Source of the DNA: Streptomyces hygroscopicus
GTDB lineage: Bacteria; Actinomycetota; Actinomycetes; Streptomycetales; Streptomycetaceae
NCBI RefSeq assembly: GCF_026168105.1
Contig: NZ_LBMW01000001.1
Span: 459,749-523,748, forward strand
Reading direction: 5' to 3'
Length of the DNA: 64,000 bases
Shown here: piece after piece, positions 7,885 to 16,777 of the stretch
Layout of the letters: each line of letters opens with the position of its first letter
Numbering within the stretch: position 1 is the first letter of the stretch
Translations under genes and position numbers: made by a program
Notes under the pieces: model-generated
The model's input: the letters and a program-made list of their open reading frames with translations, nothing else
Told to the model about the DNA's origin: nothing
Databases searched by the model: none

Positions 7885-9594
7885 TCAGCAGGCCTGATAG
7901 TCGGGCGTCCACTGCGTCCGTGCGACCGCCTGACGCAGCTCGGCCTCGGTCGCCTTCGGAGCCACCCCGTCCTCGACGGCGGCGAGCGCCGCGGCCACGG
8001 CGATCTCCCGTGCCGCCTCCCGCATGCCGCCGAGCGGTGGCAGCAGCGGCGCGGGGCCCGGGACTCCCGCGGCGGCCTCCGCGGCCCGCCGGGCGACCGC
8101 GCGCGCGGCGGCCACCAGCATCCGGTCGGTGACCCTCGTCGCCCCTCCCGCCGCCAGCGCGAGCCCCATGGCCGGGAAGATGTAGACATTGTTGGCCTGC
8201 GCCACGGGAACCTCCCGCCCCTCCACCTCCAGCGGCGGGAACGGCGAACCGGTCGCGATCAGCGCCCTCCCGGCCGTCCAGCGGGCCAGATCGGCCGGCT
8301 CGGCCTCGGCGTGCGAGGTGGGATTGGACAGCGGAAAGATGACCGGCCGCTCGCACGTCGAGGCCATCTGCCGCACGATCTCCTCCGTGAACGCGCCCTG
8401 CGCCGTCGACAGACCGATCAGCGCCGTCGGCTCGACCCGGCGCACCACCTCGGCGAGCCCGGTGCCGTCCCAGCCGGCCACCTCGTCGTCGGCCCGGGCG
8501 TAGACCCGCTGCTCCTCGGTGAGGTCCGTGCGCGAGGCGACAAGGAGCCCGTCGACGTCGACGAACCAGAACCGGCTCGCGGCCTCCTGCCGCGAGAGCC
8601 CTTCGTCCACCAGAGCGGCGCGGATCATGTCGGCGACGCCCACGGCGGCGGAGCCCGCCCCCAGCACGACCAGACGCTGATCGGTCAGCGGCGCCCCGGC
8701 GACCTGGCACGCCGTGGAGAACGCGCCGAGCACGACCGCCGCGGTGCCCTGGATGTCGTCGTTGAAGGTGAGCAGCCGGTCGCGGTAGCGGGTGAGGATC
8801 GGCCGGGCGTGGACGGTGGCGAAGTCCTCCCACTGCAGCAGCGTGCCCGGCAGCTCAGCCTCGACCGCCGAGACGAACGCCTCGATCATCTCGTCGTACC
8901 GGGCACCCGTGAGCCGGTGTTCCCGGCGGCCCAGATAGCGCGGATCGGACAGCAATTGCTCGTTGTCGGTACCAACGTCGAGCAGGATCGGCAGGGTGCG
9001 CGCCGGGTGGACGCCGCCGATGGCGGTGTAGAGGCTGAGCTTGCCGATCGGGATGCCCATCCCGCCGACGCCCTGGTCGCCGAGGCCGAGGATGCGCTGG
9101 CCGTCGGTGACCACAATCACATCCACGGAGCCCCTGTGCGGGCGGTTGCGCAGGATCTCGCGGAACCGGTGGCGGTCCTCCCAGGCCAGGAAGAGCCCGC
9201 GGGGCCGCCGGTAGATCTCGCTGAAACGGCGGCACGCCTCCCCGACGGTGGGCGTGTAGACGACCGGCAGCAGCTCTTCCAGATGGTCGGTGACCAGACG
9301 GTAGAAGAGCACCTCGTTGGTGTCCTGCAGCTGGCGCAGGTAGATGTGCCGGTTGAGCGGTCTGTCGTAGTCGAGGAACGCCTGGTGGGCGCGGGCGACC
9401 TGCTCCTCCAGGGTCTCGACGGCAGGCGGCAGCAGTCCGTCCAGGCCGAGCGCCTCGCGTTCCTGCCGGGTGAAGGCCGTCCCCTTGTTGAGCAGCGGGT
9501 CGGCGAGGATCGCGGCGCCGTGAGCGGTTGTCCGTGCGGTGGTCTGTGCGGTGGGACGGGTCGTCGTACGGTCCGGTGCGGAGGGGTCGAGCAT
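7885..9594 (-). CDS. NAD-type malic enzyme (malate oxidoreductase, decarboxylating)
   Basis: A 569-residue cytoplasmic enzyme converting malate to pyruvate and CO2 with reduction of NAD(P). It has the long-form malic enzyme signature: VVYTPTVGEACRRFSE near residue 111, the large block GLGDQGVGGMGIPIGKLSLY continuing to DVGTDNEQLL, the metal-binding TFNDDIQGTA, and a Rossmann loop VVLGAGSAAVGV. Length fits the roughly 560-residue NAD-dependent class. The start at 9594 (MLDPSAPDRT) is chosen because AGGGAAGG lies just upstream; the open frame extends further but would run into the divergent gene. It is a single gene with its own terminator and probably serves gluconeogenic or anaplerotic balance. 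Confidence 0.93.
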   Translation of the reverse strand: MLDPSAPDRTTTRPTAQTTARTTAHGAAILADPLLNKGTAFTRQEREALGLDGLLPPAVETLEEQVARAHQAFLDYDRPLNRHIYLRQLQDTNEVLFYRLVTDHLEELLPVVYTPTVGEACRRFSEIYRRPRGLFLAWEDRHRFREILRNRPHRGSVDVIVVTDGQRILGLGDQGVGGMGIPIGKLSLYTAIGGVHPARTLPILLDVGTDNEQLLSDPRYLGRREHRLTGARYDEMIEAFVSAVEAELPGTLLQWEDFATVHARPILTRYRDRLLTFNDDIQGTAAVVLGAFSTACQVAGAPLTDQRLVVLGAGSAAVGVADMIRAALVDEGLSRQEAASRFWFVDVDGLLVASRTDLTEEQRVYARADDEVAGWDGTGLAEVVRRVEPTALIGLSTAQGAFTEEIVRQMASTCERPVIFPLSNPTSHAEAEPADLARWTAGRALIATGSPFPPLEVEGREVPVAQANNVYIFPAMGLALAAGGATRVTDRMLVAAARAVARRAAEAAAGVPGPAPLLPPLGGMREAAREIAVAAALAAVEDGVAPKATEAELRQAVARTQWTPDYQAC

Positions 9595-9754
9595 GCCTTC
9601 CCTGTGCCCCGGACCGGTACCGTCCACCCTCCCGGGAAGGCGAATTACTCCGCCTGGTCGCCGGGCCGGCACGCAAGCCGGGGCCCTGTCCGGCGAAGGC
9701 GCCGATCGGCCGGATCCGGACCGTGACGGCGCCCCGGCGGGTACGTTCACGGGC

Positions 9755-10426
9755 ATGGCGATCATTCACCACACCACCCTCACCCCCGGCAAGCTGGAAC
9801 TCCTCGCCTCCTGGCTTCCCGGTCAGCCCTGGTACAAGGGCACGGGCCGCAAGCCGTCGCTGTCCAAGTCCGGCGGGTTCCGGCTGGACGACCCGCGGGG
9901 CGAGGTCGGGATCGAGTTCATGGTGACCACCGACGACTCCGGCGACCGGCCGGTCTCCTACCACGTGCCGCTCAGCTACCGGGGGGCGCCCCTCGAGGGC
10001 GCCGAGGAGGCGCTCCTCGGCACCTCCGAACACGGCGTGCTGGGACGGCGCTGGATCTACGACGGGACCCATGACCCGGTGCTGGTGGCCCAGTTGCTGG
10101 CCCTGCTCCAGGGACGTGCCGAACCCCAGGCGCAGAGCATCAACGACACTCCCGACCCGTCCGTCACCGTCCACTTCACCGGCACCGGCGTGGCGTCGGA
10201 AGTCCTCTCCACGACGGTGGGCAACGGCCCCGACGACACCCGCCTGACCGTGGAGACCACCGCGGCCGGGGCCATCCGGCAACTGACCGTCGAGGTCGCT
10301 CGCGTCCTCCAGCCGGCCGGCAGCCCTCCGGCCGACGCCGCGGGCCATGTCACCGCCGGCTGGCGCTTCCCGGAGGGGCAGGAGAACCGCGGCGTGTTCG
10401 CCGTGCTGCACGCCGCCACGCCCTGA
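9755..10426 (+). CDS. Maltokinase N-terminal cap-like domain protein
   Basis: A 223-residue soluble protein. The start MAIIHHTTLTPGKLELLASW, followed by LPGQPWYKG, matches the N-terminal cap domain of mycobacterial-type maltokinases (Mak_N_cap), here without any kinase domain. Actinobacteria carry such stand-alone cap proteins, often described as CG0192-like, of unknown function. The frame is open further upstream, but homology begins at the ATG at 9755. No Shine-Dalgarno sequence is visible; TACGTT ends 7 bases before the ATG, which would fit a -10 box of a leaderless transcript. It is divergent from the malic enzyme and followed by its own terminator. A link to trehalose/glycogen metabolism is inferred only from the domain name. 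Confidence 0.78.
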   Translation: MAIIHHTTLTPGKLELLASWLPGQPWYKGTGRKPSLSKSGGFRLDDPRGEVGIEFMVTTDDSGDRPVSYHVPLSYRGAPLEGAEEALLGTSEHGVLGRRWIYDGTHDPVLVAQLLALLQGRAEPQAQSINDTPDPSVTVHFTGTGVASEVLSTTVGNGPDDTRLTVETTAAGAIRQLTVEVARVLQPAGSPPADAAGHVTAGWRFPEGQENRGVFAVLHAATP

Positions 10427-10449
10427 CCCAGCCGGGTCCGGCTCACGAT

Positions 10450-10487
10450 CCGGCCCGTCCGCCGTCGACCGGCGGTGGGCGGGCCGG
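10450..10487 (+). terminator. Candidate terminator after the Mak-cap gene
   Basis: CCGGCCCG pairs with CGGGCCGG (8 bp), and an inner CCGCCG/CGGCGG pair extends the stem with a small mismatch. It begins 24 bases after the stop codon at 10426. Confidence 0.6.
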
Positions 10488-10706
10488 AGGTCGTTACCGC
10501 GCCCGCAACGCCCACGTCACCTGCGCTTCCACCGGCCGATACACGGCGGACCGAAAAGAGCATGTTCTTACCAAGCCCCTGTACGTCTCATGCAAGGCGG
10601 CCCGGAAATGGCTACTTCTTCATAGTCGGATCGTGTGGTCGCGCCTTCCGCCGAGCCGGACCGACGCGACGATGACGTGACCGCGGGAGTCCTGGAAGGC
10701 ACATCC

Positions 10707-12722
10707 ATGCTCAGCCCCCATTCCGAGCCGACTGCACCACCCATGGCGAAGCCGACGGCGGACGTGGCGACCGCGACCACCGTGGCCCGTCCCCGGGACG
10801 GGGAACTTCCTCCCGCGTCCAGGCCCCGGACTCCCCGGCCCGCCTACGAGCTCCCGGTACTGCTGAGCATCGCGGCGGTCGGGGCCGTGCTCTGCCTGTG
10901 GGGCATCGACCGCAGCGTCTACCACGTGTTCTACGCCAGCGCGGTACGCAGCATGACCGACAACCCGGTCGCGTTCTTCTACGGCTCGTTCGACCCGGGC
11001 AACTCCATCACCCTGGACAAACTGCCCGGCTTCATGTGGCCTCAGGCCCTGTCGGCCCTGGTCTTCGGCTTTCACCCGTGGGCGCTGGTGCTGCCCCAGG
11101 GGATCGAGATGGTGGGCTGCGTCCTCCTGCTCCATCTGCTGGTGCGCCGCTGGGCCGGAGTCGTGGCGGGACTGCTGTCCGCCGCGTTCCTGGCGCTCAC
11201 GCCGGTGACGGTGGGGCTCGGCCGGTCGATAGTGGAGGACGCGCCGTTCGTCCTGCTGCTCCTCCTGGCGGCCGAGGCCACCCAACGGGCCGTCGAACGG
11301 GCCCGGTTGCGCACGCTGCTGCTGGCCGGTGTCTGGGTGGGGGTGGCGTTCCAGTGCAAGATGCTGGAGGCCTGGGCGGTGCTGCCCGCCCTGGCCGTCA
11401 CCTATCTGGTGGCGGCTCCCACGACGCTGCGGCGCAGGGCCTGGCACGTCGCCGTGGCCGGCGCGGTGAGCCTGGCGGTGTCGGTGTCCTGGATCGCCGT
11501 CGCGACGCTGACCCCCGCGCAGTCCCGCCCCTACATCGACGGCACCACGGACAACTCGGCCTACAGCATGGTCGTGGGCTACAACTTCCTCACCCGGTTC
11601 CACTCGGTCGGCGCCGACGCGGGCGGTACGGGCAGTGTCGTCAGCGGCCAGGCCGCGCATCACGCTGCCGGTGCGAGCCGCCCCGCCATGGGCGACAGCG
11701 TGCTCAAGATGTTCAGCCCGGGCCTGGCCACGCAGACGGGGTGGCTCTACCCGCTGGCTGCGCTCGGACTGGTGTGGGGCCTCGGGGTGGCGTGGCGCCG
11801 ACGCGCCGCCCGCACCGACCGGACGCTCGCCGGGTACCTGATGTGGGGCGTGTGGCTTGCCACCTTCTTCGCCGCGTTCAGCTTCGGCAGCGTCACCGGT
11901 CACACGTACTACATGGGTGTCGTCGCCGTGGCTCTGTCGGCGCTGAGCGGCGCGGGGCTGGTCAGGGCCTGGCGGGCGTGCCGGGACGGTGGCCGCCGTG
12001 CCTGGGTGCTGCCGGCGGTGACCGTCGCGAACGTCGCGTGGAGCGTGCTGCTGACACTGTCCTACCCGCACTTCCTCGGCTGGCAGGCCTACGCCGCGAT
12101 CGCCCTGTGCGTCGTTTCCCTGGCGCTCCTCGTGGTCGCCCGGCCCCGGGCCGCCCGTCGGCCGCGGATCCTGGTGGCGGGCCTGGCCGTCGGTCTCGCC
12201 TCCCTGCTCCTCGTACCGACCGTGTGGTCGGCGTCGGCGCTGGCCCCGCGCTACAACCAAGCCGGCGGTATGGGAAGGGTCGGCCCCAGCAGCCGCCCCG
12301 GCGGCGGCGGACCCTCCCGGCTCACACCGGAGCGCCGTCGGTTCCTCGCCTATCTCACGGCCCACCGGGACGGGGCCAAGTACCTTGCCGCGGTCCCAGG
12401 TTGGAGCGACGCCTCGGCCTACGTCCTCGACGCCAACGCGTCCATGCTCCCCATGGGCGGCTTCACCGGTCAGGTTCCGTTCCCGACGGTCGACGGGCTC
12501 CGGCAGCTGATCGACTCCGGTGAGCTGCGGTACGTCGCGCTCAAGCACCCGCGGCCGGCCGGTTCGCACCGCCCGGCCACGCCTCCCATGCCGTCGGTCG
12601 CGCGCTGGGTCAGGTCGCACTGCACGGCCGTCCCGCCGGACGCGTACGGTCCCGGTCGTCACCTGCCGCTGCTCTACCGGTGCTCCCCTGGTGCGGGAGC
12701 GTCGTCGGGCCACTCACATTGA
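10707..12722 (+). CDS. Integral-membrane glycosyltransferase of the PMT/ArnT superfamily (GT39/GT83-like)
   Basis: A 671-residue polytopic membrane protein that should transfer a sugar from a polyprenyl-phosphate carrier to an extracytoplasmic acceptor. The first membrane helix (YELPVLLSIAAVGAVLCLW) is followed by an extracytoplasmic loop holding the conserved pattern FDPGNSITLDKLPGFMWPQA, typical of this superfamily. About ten more hydrophobic helices follow, then a roughly 150-residue extracytoplasmic C-terminal domain (FLAYLTAHRDGAKYL, then VDGLRQLIDSGELRYVAL). The start at 10707 is chosen for GGAAGG 7 bases upstream; the open frame begins earlier without a ribosome site. No operon partner is evident. 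The acceptor (protein, arabinogalactan or lipid) cannot be told. Confidence 0.85.
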   Translation: MLSPHSEPTAPPMAKPTADVATATTVARPRDGELPPASRPRTPRPAYELPVLLSIAAVGAVLCLWGIDRSVYHVFYASAVRSMTDNPVAFFYGSFDPGNSITLDKLPGFMWPQALSALVFGFHPWALVLPQGIEMVGCVLLLHLLVRRWAGVVAGLLSAAFLALTPVTVGLGRSIVEDAPFVLLLLLAAEATQRAVERARLRTLLLAGVWVGVAFQCKMLEAWAVLPALAVTYLVAAPTTLRRRAWHVAVAGAVSLAVSVSWIAVATLTPAQSRPYIDGTTDNSAYSMVVGYNFLTRFHSVGADAGGTGSVVSGQAAHHAAGASRPAMGDSVLKMFSPGLATQTGWLYPLAALGLVWGLGVAWRRRAARTDRTLAGYLMWGVWLATFFAAFSFGSVTGHTYYMGVVAVALSALSGAGLVRAWRACRDGGRRAWVLPAVTVANVAWSVLLTLSYPHFLGWQAYAAIALCVVSLALLVVARPRAARRPRILVAGLAVGLASLLLVPTVWSASALAPRYNQAGGMGRVGPSSRPGGGGPSRLTPERRRFLAYLTAHRDGAKYLAAVPGWSDASAYVLDANASMLPMGGFTGQVPFPTVDGLRQLIDSGELRYVALKHPRPAGSHRPATPPMPSVARWVRSHCTAVPPDAYGPGRHLPLLYRCSPGAGASSGHSH

Positions 12723-12833
12723 CCGTGGTCGTACCCGCCTCGAACGTCTCCGGCAGCTATCAGGGCACCGTCACACATTCCTCTTGGCGTGAGGCGGCCG
12801 GCCCCGCACGATTCCACCCGGACTCCGGGGCGG

Positions 12834-14081
12834 TCAGGCCGCGGTCCCCGTCGGCGACGCGGGGGTGCCCAGGAACTCCGCCCAGCCGCCGAGCGGCGAC
12901 TGTCCGGGGGCGAGGGTGCGCAACTTCCGCAGGACCGCCGGGTCCTGGGCCTCGAGCCACTCCACCAGCTGGCGGAAGGACACCATGCGTACCTCGTCAT
13001 GGCCCGCGATCCGTTCGATCGCGTCCTCCACCGCGTCCATGTAGATGCCCCCGTTCCAGCGCTCGAAGTGGTTGCCCACGAAGAAGGGCGCGCGGTTGGT
13101 CTCGTAGGCGCGCCGGAAGCCGGCCAGATAGGTGTCGCGAGCCTGGGCGCGCCAGGCGTCGTACCGGGAGCGGTCGCCGAGGGGGTTTCCGCCGGACTGG
13201 TTGAACATCATGTTGTAGTCCATCGACAGGACTTGGAAGGAGTGGCCGGAGAACGGTATGGACTGCAGCGGAAAGTCCCAGATCCGGCCGCCCTGCACCT
13301 TGCCGGGCCAGATCTGCAGACCGCCGGGCGAGCTGGCGTCGTACTTCCAGCCGAGGTCGGCAGCGGTGGGCAGCAGACTGGACTGGCCCTCCAGGCACGG
13401 GGTACGCCCGCCGATCAGTTCCTTGCGGTAGTCGAAGGGCAGCGGGTCGAGGTCGGTGAAGCCGGTGTTGGTCTTCCACTCGGTGACGAAGCGGACGGCC
13501 TGTTCGATCTCGCTGCGCCACTCGGCGGGCGACCAGCGGCGCACTCCGTCGCTGCCGCAGAAGTGCCCGTTGAAGTGGGTGCCTATCTCGTGGCCCTCCA
13601 GCCAGGCGGCACGCACCTGCTGAAGCGTGGCGTGGATGTGCCGGTCGGCGAGGTAGCCGATCGCGGAGGCGCCGACCGGGTGCTGCGGCGGACGGTAGAG
13701 GTGCTTCTTGGACTCGGGCAGCGTGTAGATGCCGCTCAGGAAGAAGGTCATCGACGCGCCGTGCCGGGCTGCGGCCTCGCGGAAGCGCGAGAAGAGCTGG
13801 TTGCTGAGTTCGCCCGCGCCGTCCCAGGAGAACACCACGAACTGCGGGGGCCGCTGACCGGGCTTCAGCCGCTCCGGCTTCGGCTGCTTGGGCTGGGCGC
13901 CGGTGTCGGCGGTGGAGCCGTCGCCGATCGGCTTCAGCGTCCGGGCCTGTGCCGTGCCCCGGCCGTCCGAGGGGCTGGCGCCGCCAAGGGACAAGCCGCC
14001 GCTGGAGCAGGCGGACAGCGCGCCCAGGGCGCCCGTCGTCGCCCCCGCCGTCAGCACACGCCTGCGTGAGATGCCGTTCAT
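12834..14081 (-). CDS. Secreted polysaccharide-deacetylase-like lipoprotein
   Basis: A 415-residue exported lipoprotein. The start at 14081 gives a combined Tat and lipobox signal (SRRRVLTAGATTGALGALSAC), so it is probably exported folded and anchored to the outer membrane face. After a Pro/Lys-rich linker comes a NodB-like fold: FVVFSWDGAGE, SMTFFLSGIYTLP, HEIGTHFNGHF and DYNMMFNQSGGNP. The canonical TFDDGP is replaced by SWDGAG, so the metal site is non-standard and activity on N-acetylated wall polymers is uncertain. GGGGAC precedes the start. It converges with the membrane glycosyltransferase at 10707-12722, so a shared role in surface-polymer modification is possible but unproven. Confidence 0.82.
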   Translation of the reverse strand: MNGISRRRVLTAGATTGALGALSACSSGGLSLGGASPSDGRGTAQARTLKPIGDGSTADTGAQPKQPKPERLKPGQRPPQFVVFSWDGAGELSNQLFSRFREAAARHGASMTFFLSGIYTLPESKKHLYRPPQHPVGASAIGYLADRHIHATLQQVRAAWLEGHEIGTHFNGHFCGSDGVRRWSPAEWRSEIEQAVRFVTEWKTNTGFTDLDPLPFDYRKELIGGRTPCLEGQSSLLPTAADLGWKYDASSPGGLQIWPGKVQGGRIWDFPLQSIPFSGHSFQVLSMDYNMMFNQSGGNPLGDRSRYDAWRAQARDTYLAGFRRAYETNRAPFFVGNHFERWNGGIYMDAVEDAIERIAGHDEVRMVSFRQLVEWLEAQDPAVLRKLRTLAPGQSPLGGWAEFLGTPASPTGTAA

Positions 14082-14316
14082 GTTCGTCCCCGTTTCCTCG
14101 TCGTGCGGCTCCGCCGGAGCCTTCGTGCGGTGTCGGACGACGGGTTCGATGGGCCGGGGCGACGGAAAGATCGGGGCGCCGGGGACGTGTTGCCGTCCTG
14201 TGACAAAAGCCGGGGACGCATGGCGAACCCCGCTGCCCTGGAGCGGACGGCGGGGTTCGTGTGAGCCGGGTTCGTGTGAGCGGGCTACTCGGCGGCGGGA
14301 TGGGCGGCGGCGGGCG

Positions 14317-15039
14317 TCAGACGCCGGTGCCCGCCCTGAAGACCGACAGGAACACGGAGGACGCATTGCCCGAGACGGGCACCGCGCCGCCCGACCACGT
14401 CACCGTCAGGGAGGCCTTCTCATCCGGCGGCGTGATCAGAATCGCCGTGGGCGTGGCCGCCGTGGCGCCGCTGACCTGGGGGTTGGAGAAGGTCAGGCCT
14501 GCCCAGGCGCTCCTGCCGGGTGCGAGGGTGATCCTCGTGGCGCCGTCGGAACTGCGCTTGGGGTCCGGTCCCAGCTGCTTGCCCGAGGCGTCCACGAACG
14601 CGGCGCCCGGGTAGCCGTCGATCGTGCATGTGCGTCCGGAGCGGTTGGTCAGCACCAGGGGGAAGTTCTCCTGGCCGGCGCCCGGGTTGTTGGCGCCGAC
14701 GGACGCGCGCAGTTCCGAGGTGTGGCAGCGGGTGCCCGTGGTGCCGCTCCCGGCCGCGGACGACGTGCCACGGGAGCCGCCCGATGCGGCGGGAGCGGCG
14801 GAAGAGTTGCCGCCCGTGCCCTTCGCGGTGCCGCTCGCCGCCGAGTTGTCACCGGAGACGGGCTGGGCCGTACCGGGCAGCTTCTGAGGCGCACCGGTCG
14901 TGCCGTGGTCGTTGCCGCACGCGGTGAGCAGGCTCAGCGCGGCGACCGCGCCCAGCACCGACGCCATGCGTCGTGCCGTCAGGAAGGGCGCCGTGCCGTC
15001 GGGGTCCGGGCCCGGTGTGCCGCGCCGGAAGGTCACCAT
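14317..15039 (-). CDS. DUF4232-domain lipoprotein
   Basis: A 240-residue lipoprotein of unknown function. After a basic start and a hydrophobic segment, the lipobox LSLLTAC gives an acylated Cys. A Gly/Ser/Ala-rich linker of about 65 residues follows, then a DUF4232 beta-sandwich domain from RCHTSELRASVGANNPGAG to the end, with the characteristic FPLVLTNRSGRTCTIDGYPG and a paired-Cys pattern. The ATG at 15039 lies 7 bases after GAGGAG and is preferred; an ATG two codons upstream (15045) sits only one base from that ribosome site. Such proteins are common in streptomycetes and appear to be surface proteins; no substrate is known. Confidence 0.85.
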   Translation of the reverse strand: MVTFRRGTPGPDPDGTAPFLTARRMASVLGAVAALSLLTACGNDHGTTGAPQKLPGTAQPVSGDNSAASGTAKGTGGNSSAAPAASGGSRGTSSAAGSGTTGTRCHTSELRASVGANNPGAGQENFPLVLTNRSGRTCTIDGYPGAAFVDASGKQLGPDPKRSSDGATRITLAPGRSAWAGLTFSNPQVSGATAATPTAILITPPDEKASLTVTWSGGAVPVSGNASSVFLSVFRAGTGV

Positions 15040-15140
15040 GTCCATGCTCCTCGAAACTCACCGCCCGCTCAGGGCGCGTGTGAACGGTGCCGTGTGCGCC
15101 GTCATCCCTGTTCGATGCGCGGGAGTGCGCAAAAGTTCGC

Positions 15141-15264
15141 GCGCATCTCGCACTTCCCGGTTCGCGTGCATTGGCCCGCTTCCAGTCTGCGCATATCTCC
15201 CCGTTTTCCGTTCATGTGCATCTCCTGGTCTTCCGTTCGGGTGCACCTCTCCGCTTCCGTGCGG
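15141..15264. repeat. Degenerate tandem repeat, five units of 23-27 bp, intergenic
   Basis: Five consecutive units begin GCGCAT, GTGCAT, GCGCAT, GTGCAT and GTGCAC, and most continue with CTC, a variable middle, and TTCCGTTCGG or a close variant. Units are 15141-15165, 15166-15188, 15189-15215, 15216-15240 and 15241-15264. The array fills most of the 300-base gap between the DUF4232 gene and the kinase gene. Neither strand carries a convincing gene here. Confidence 0.65.
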
Positions 15265-15342
15265 GGACGCGCCCGGTTGACGGCGGTGGCGCGCCGGGCC
15301 TCTTGCGGCGAGGGCGCGCCCCCCGCCGTTCCGTGCCGGGTG

Positions 15343-16731
15343 TCAGCCGGTCACCCGCACCGAGTCCAGGACCCGGTCGGTCGCGTCGCTGCCGTCGCCG
15401 GCCTGCCGTATCTGGATGTACACCTGGGGCTCGCCGGCGCCGCCGGCCGGGCTGAGGGCGGCCTCCTCGACCGAGCCCTCGCCGCCCGCGCAGTCGTTCC
15501 AGGTGCGTATCGGCCCGTGCCATGCGGAGCCGCGGTAGTCGCGGCTGCCCCGGTAGTGACAGCCGGGGTGCTCCAGCGCACCCACCTTCGCGGTGAGGTC
15601 ACCGTGCTCGCTCAGACCGATGAACGCGCCGTTCACCCCGGTGCCGAGGTCCTGCCAGCGCGCGAGGTCGCCGGCGACGACGAGGGCCGGTTCATTCCCT
15701 GCGGACAGGCCCAGCGCCTTCGGGTTCCAGCCCGCGTCACGCAGCTGACGGCCCCAGGACGCGGGCACGGCGGCCTCGATCCGTCCGGTGGCGTCCTGGA
15801 CCTTGACGTCCGCCGCCGCGGCGGGCTGCCGCAGCATCAGCGTGGCGGTGACCGCGGTGGCACCCGCGACGGCCACGGCGGCCACCGCGAGGACCACGAC
15901 CCCCGAACGGCGGCGGGACCTCCCGGGCGCCGTCGCGCAGAACTCCCCCGCGAGCCGGTCGAGTTCCCCGGCGAAGGCCTCCGCGGTCGGCCAGCGCCGG
16001 TCGCGGTCGGGCTCCATGGCCCGCAGCAGTGCCCGCTGGACCCCGGACGGCAGACCGGGGCGCAGCCGGTCGGGGCGCTGGACCCTGCCGGGCGGGGCGG
16101 GGACCGTGCCGGTGACGAGGTGATAGCCGAGGGCGCCCAGGCTGTAGACGTCCGCGCGCGCGTCGATGCCACTGCCGGGTTCGGTCTGCTCGGGCGGTGC
16201 GTACCCGGCGGAGCCCGCGGCCATGGTCAGTCCGGAGGCCTGGGCCAGGCTCTTGGCCAGGCCCAGGTCCGCGAGCAGCAGCCGGGTGGAGCCGTCGGGC
16301 GCGGTCCGCATGAGGACGTTGGACGGCTTGATGTCCCGGTGCACGATCCCGGCGTCATGCAGCGCTGCCGCGGCGCGTGCGGCGGCGGCGGTCAGTCGCA
16401 TGGCCTCGGCGACGGGGAGCGGGCCGCCGGTGAGCCGGTCGGCGAGGGTACCGTCGTCGGCGTACTCCATGACGAAGTAGGGCCTGCCGTCGGGGAGTTC
16501 ACCGATGTCGTAGACCTGGACGACCCGGCTGGAGCCGGCCCGGCGCAGCAGACGGGCCTCGGACAGGAAACGCTCCCGGATGTCCAGCCGGTCGGCCCAG
16601 TTCTCGGCGAGCACCTTCACCGCCACGGGCGCCTCGAGCACGTCGTCGTGGGCGAGCCAGACAACACCGAAGGCGCCGCCGCCCAGGCGTCGATCCAGGC
16701 GGTAGCGGTCGATGCGCTCCAGGGACTGCAT
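15343..16731 (-). CDS. Membrane-anchored PASTA-less Ser/Thr protein kinase
   Basis: A 462-residue Hanks-type kinase. From the ATG at 16731 (MQSLERIDRYRLDRRLGGGAF) it shows the Gly-rich loop at 17-23, the ATP-anchoring Lys39 (VAVKVL), the catalytic loop VHRDIKPSN at 130-138, a DLG in place of DFG at 155-157 and the APPE motif near 178. A single membrane helix follows at about 277-299, then an extracellular domain of about 160 residues with no recognisable family (two Cys in the GCHYRGS/WNDCAGG region). It diverges from an ECF sigma gene 46 bases away, so the two probably share regulation and may form a signalling pair. No clear Shine-Dalgarno sequence precedes the start. Confidence 0.9.
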   Translation of the reverse strand: MQSLERIDRYRLDRRLGGGAFGVVWLAHDDVLEAPVAVKVLAENWADRLDIRERFLSEARLLRRAGSSRVVQVYDIGELPDGRPYFVMEYADDGTLADRLTGGPLPVAEAMRLTAAAARAAAALHDAGIVHRDIKPSNVLMRTAPDGSTRLLLADLGLAKSLAQASGLTMAAGSAGYAPPEQTEPGSGIDARADVYSLGALGYHLVTGTVPAPPGRVQRPDRLRPGLPSGVQRALLRAMEPDRDRRWPTAEAFAGELDRLAGEFCATAPGRSRRRSGVVVLAVAAVAVAGATAVTATLMLRQPAAAADVKVQDATGRIEAAVPASWGRQLRDAGWNPKALGLSAGNEPALVVAGDLARWQDLGTGVNGAFIGLSEHGDLTAKVGALEHPGCHYRGSRDYRGSAWHGPIRTWNDCAGGEGSVEEAALSPAGGAGEPQVYIQIRQAGDGSDATDRVLDSVRVTG

Positions 16732-16777
16732 GTGACTATCATGCCTGGTCTCGGATCGACATCGAGGGGAGCACCCA

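Noticed and set aside
15141..15264. CRISPR array or small coding gene in the degenerate repeat
   Set aside because: Units are adjacent and diverged, with no unique spacers and no cas genes. The minus-strand open frame here merely reflects the repeat period and lacks a ribosome site.
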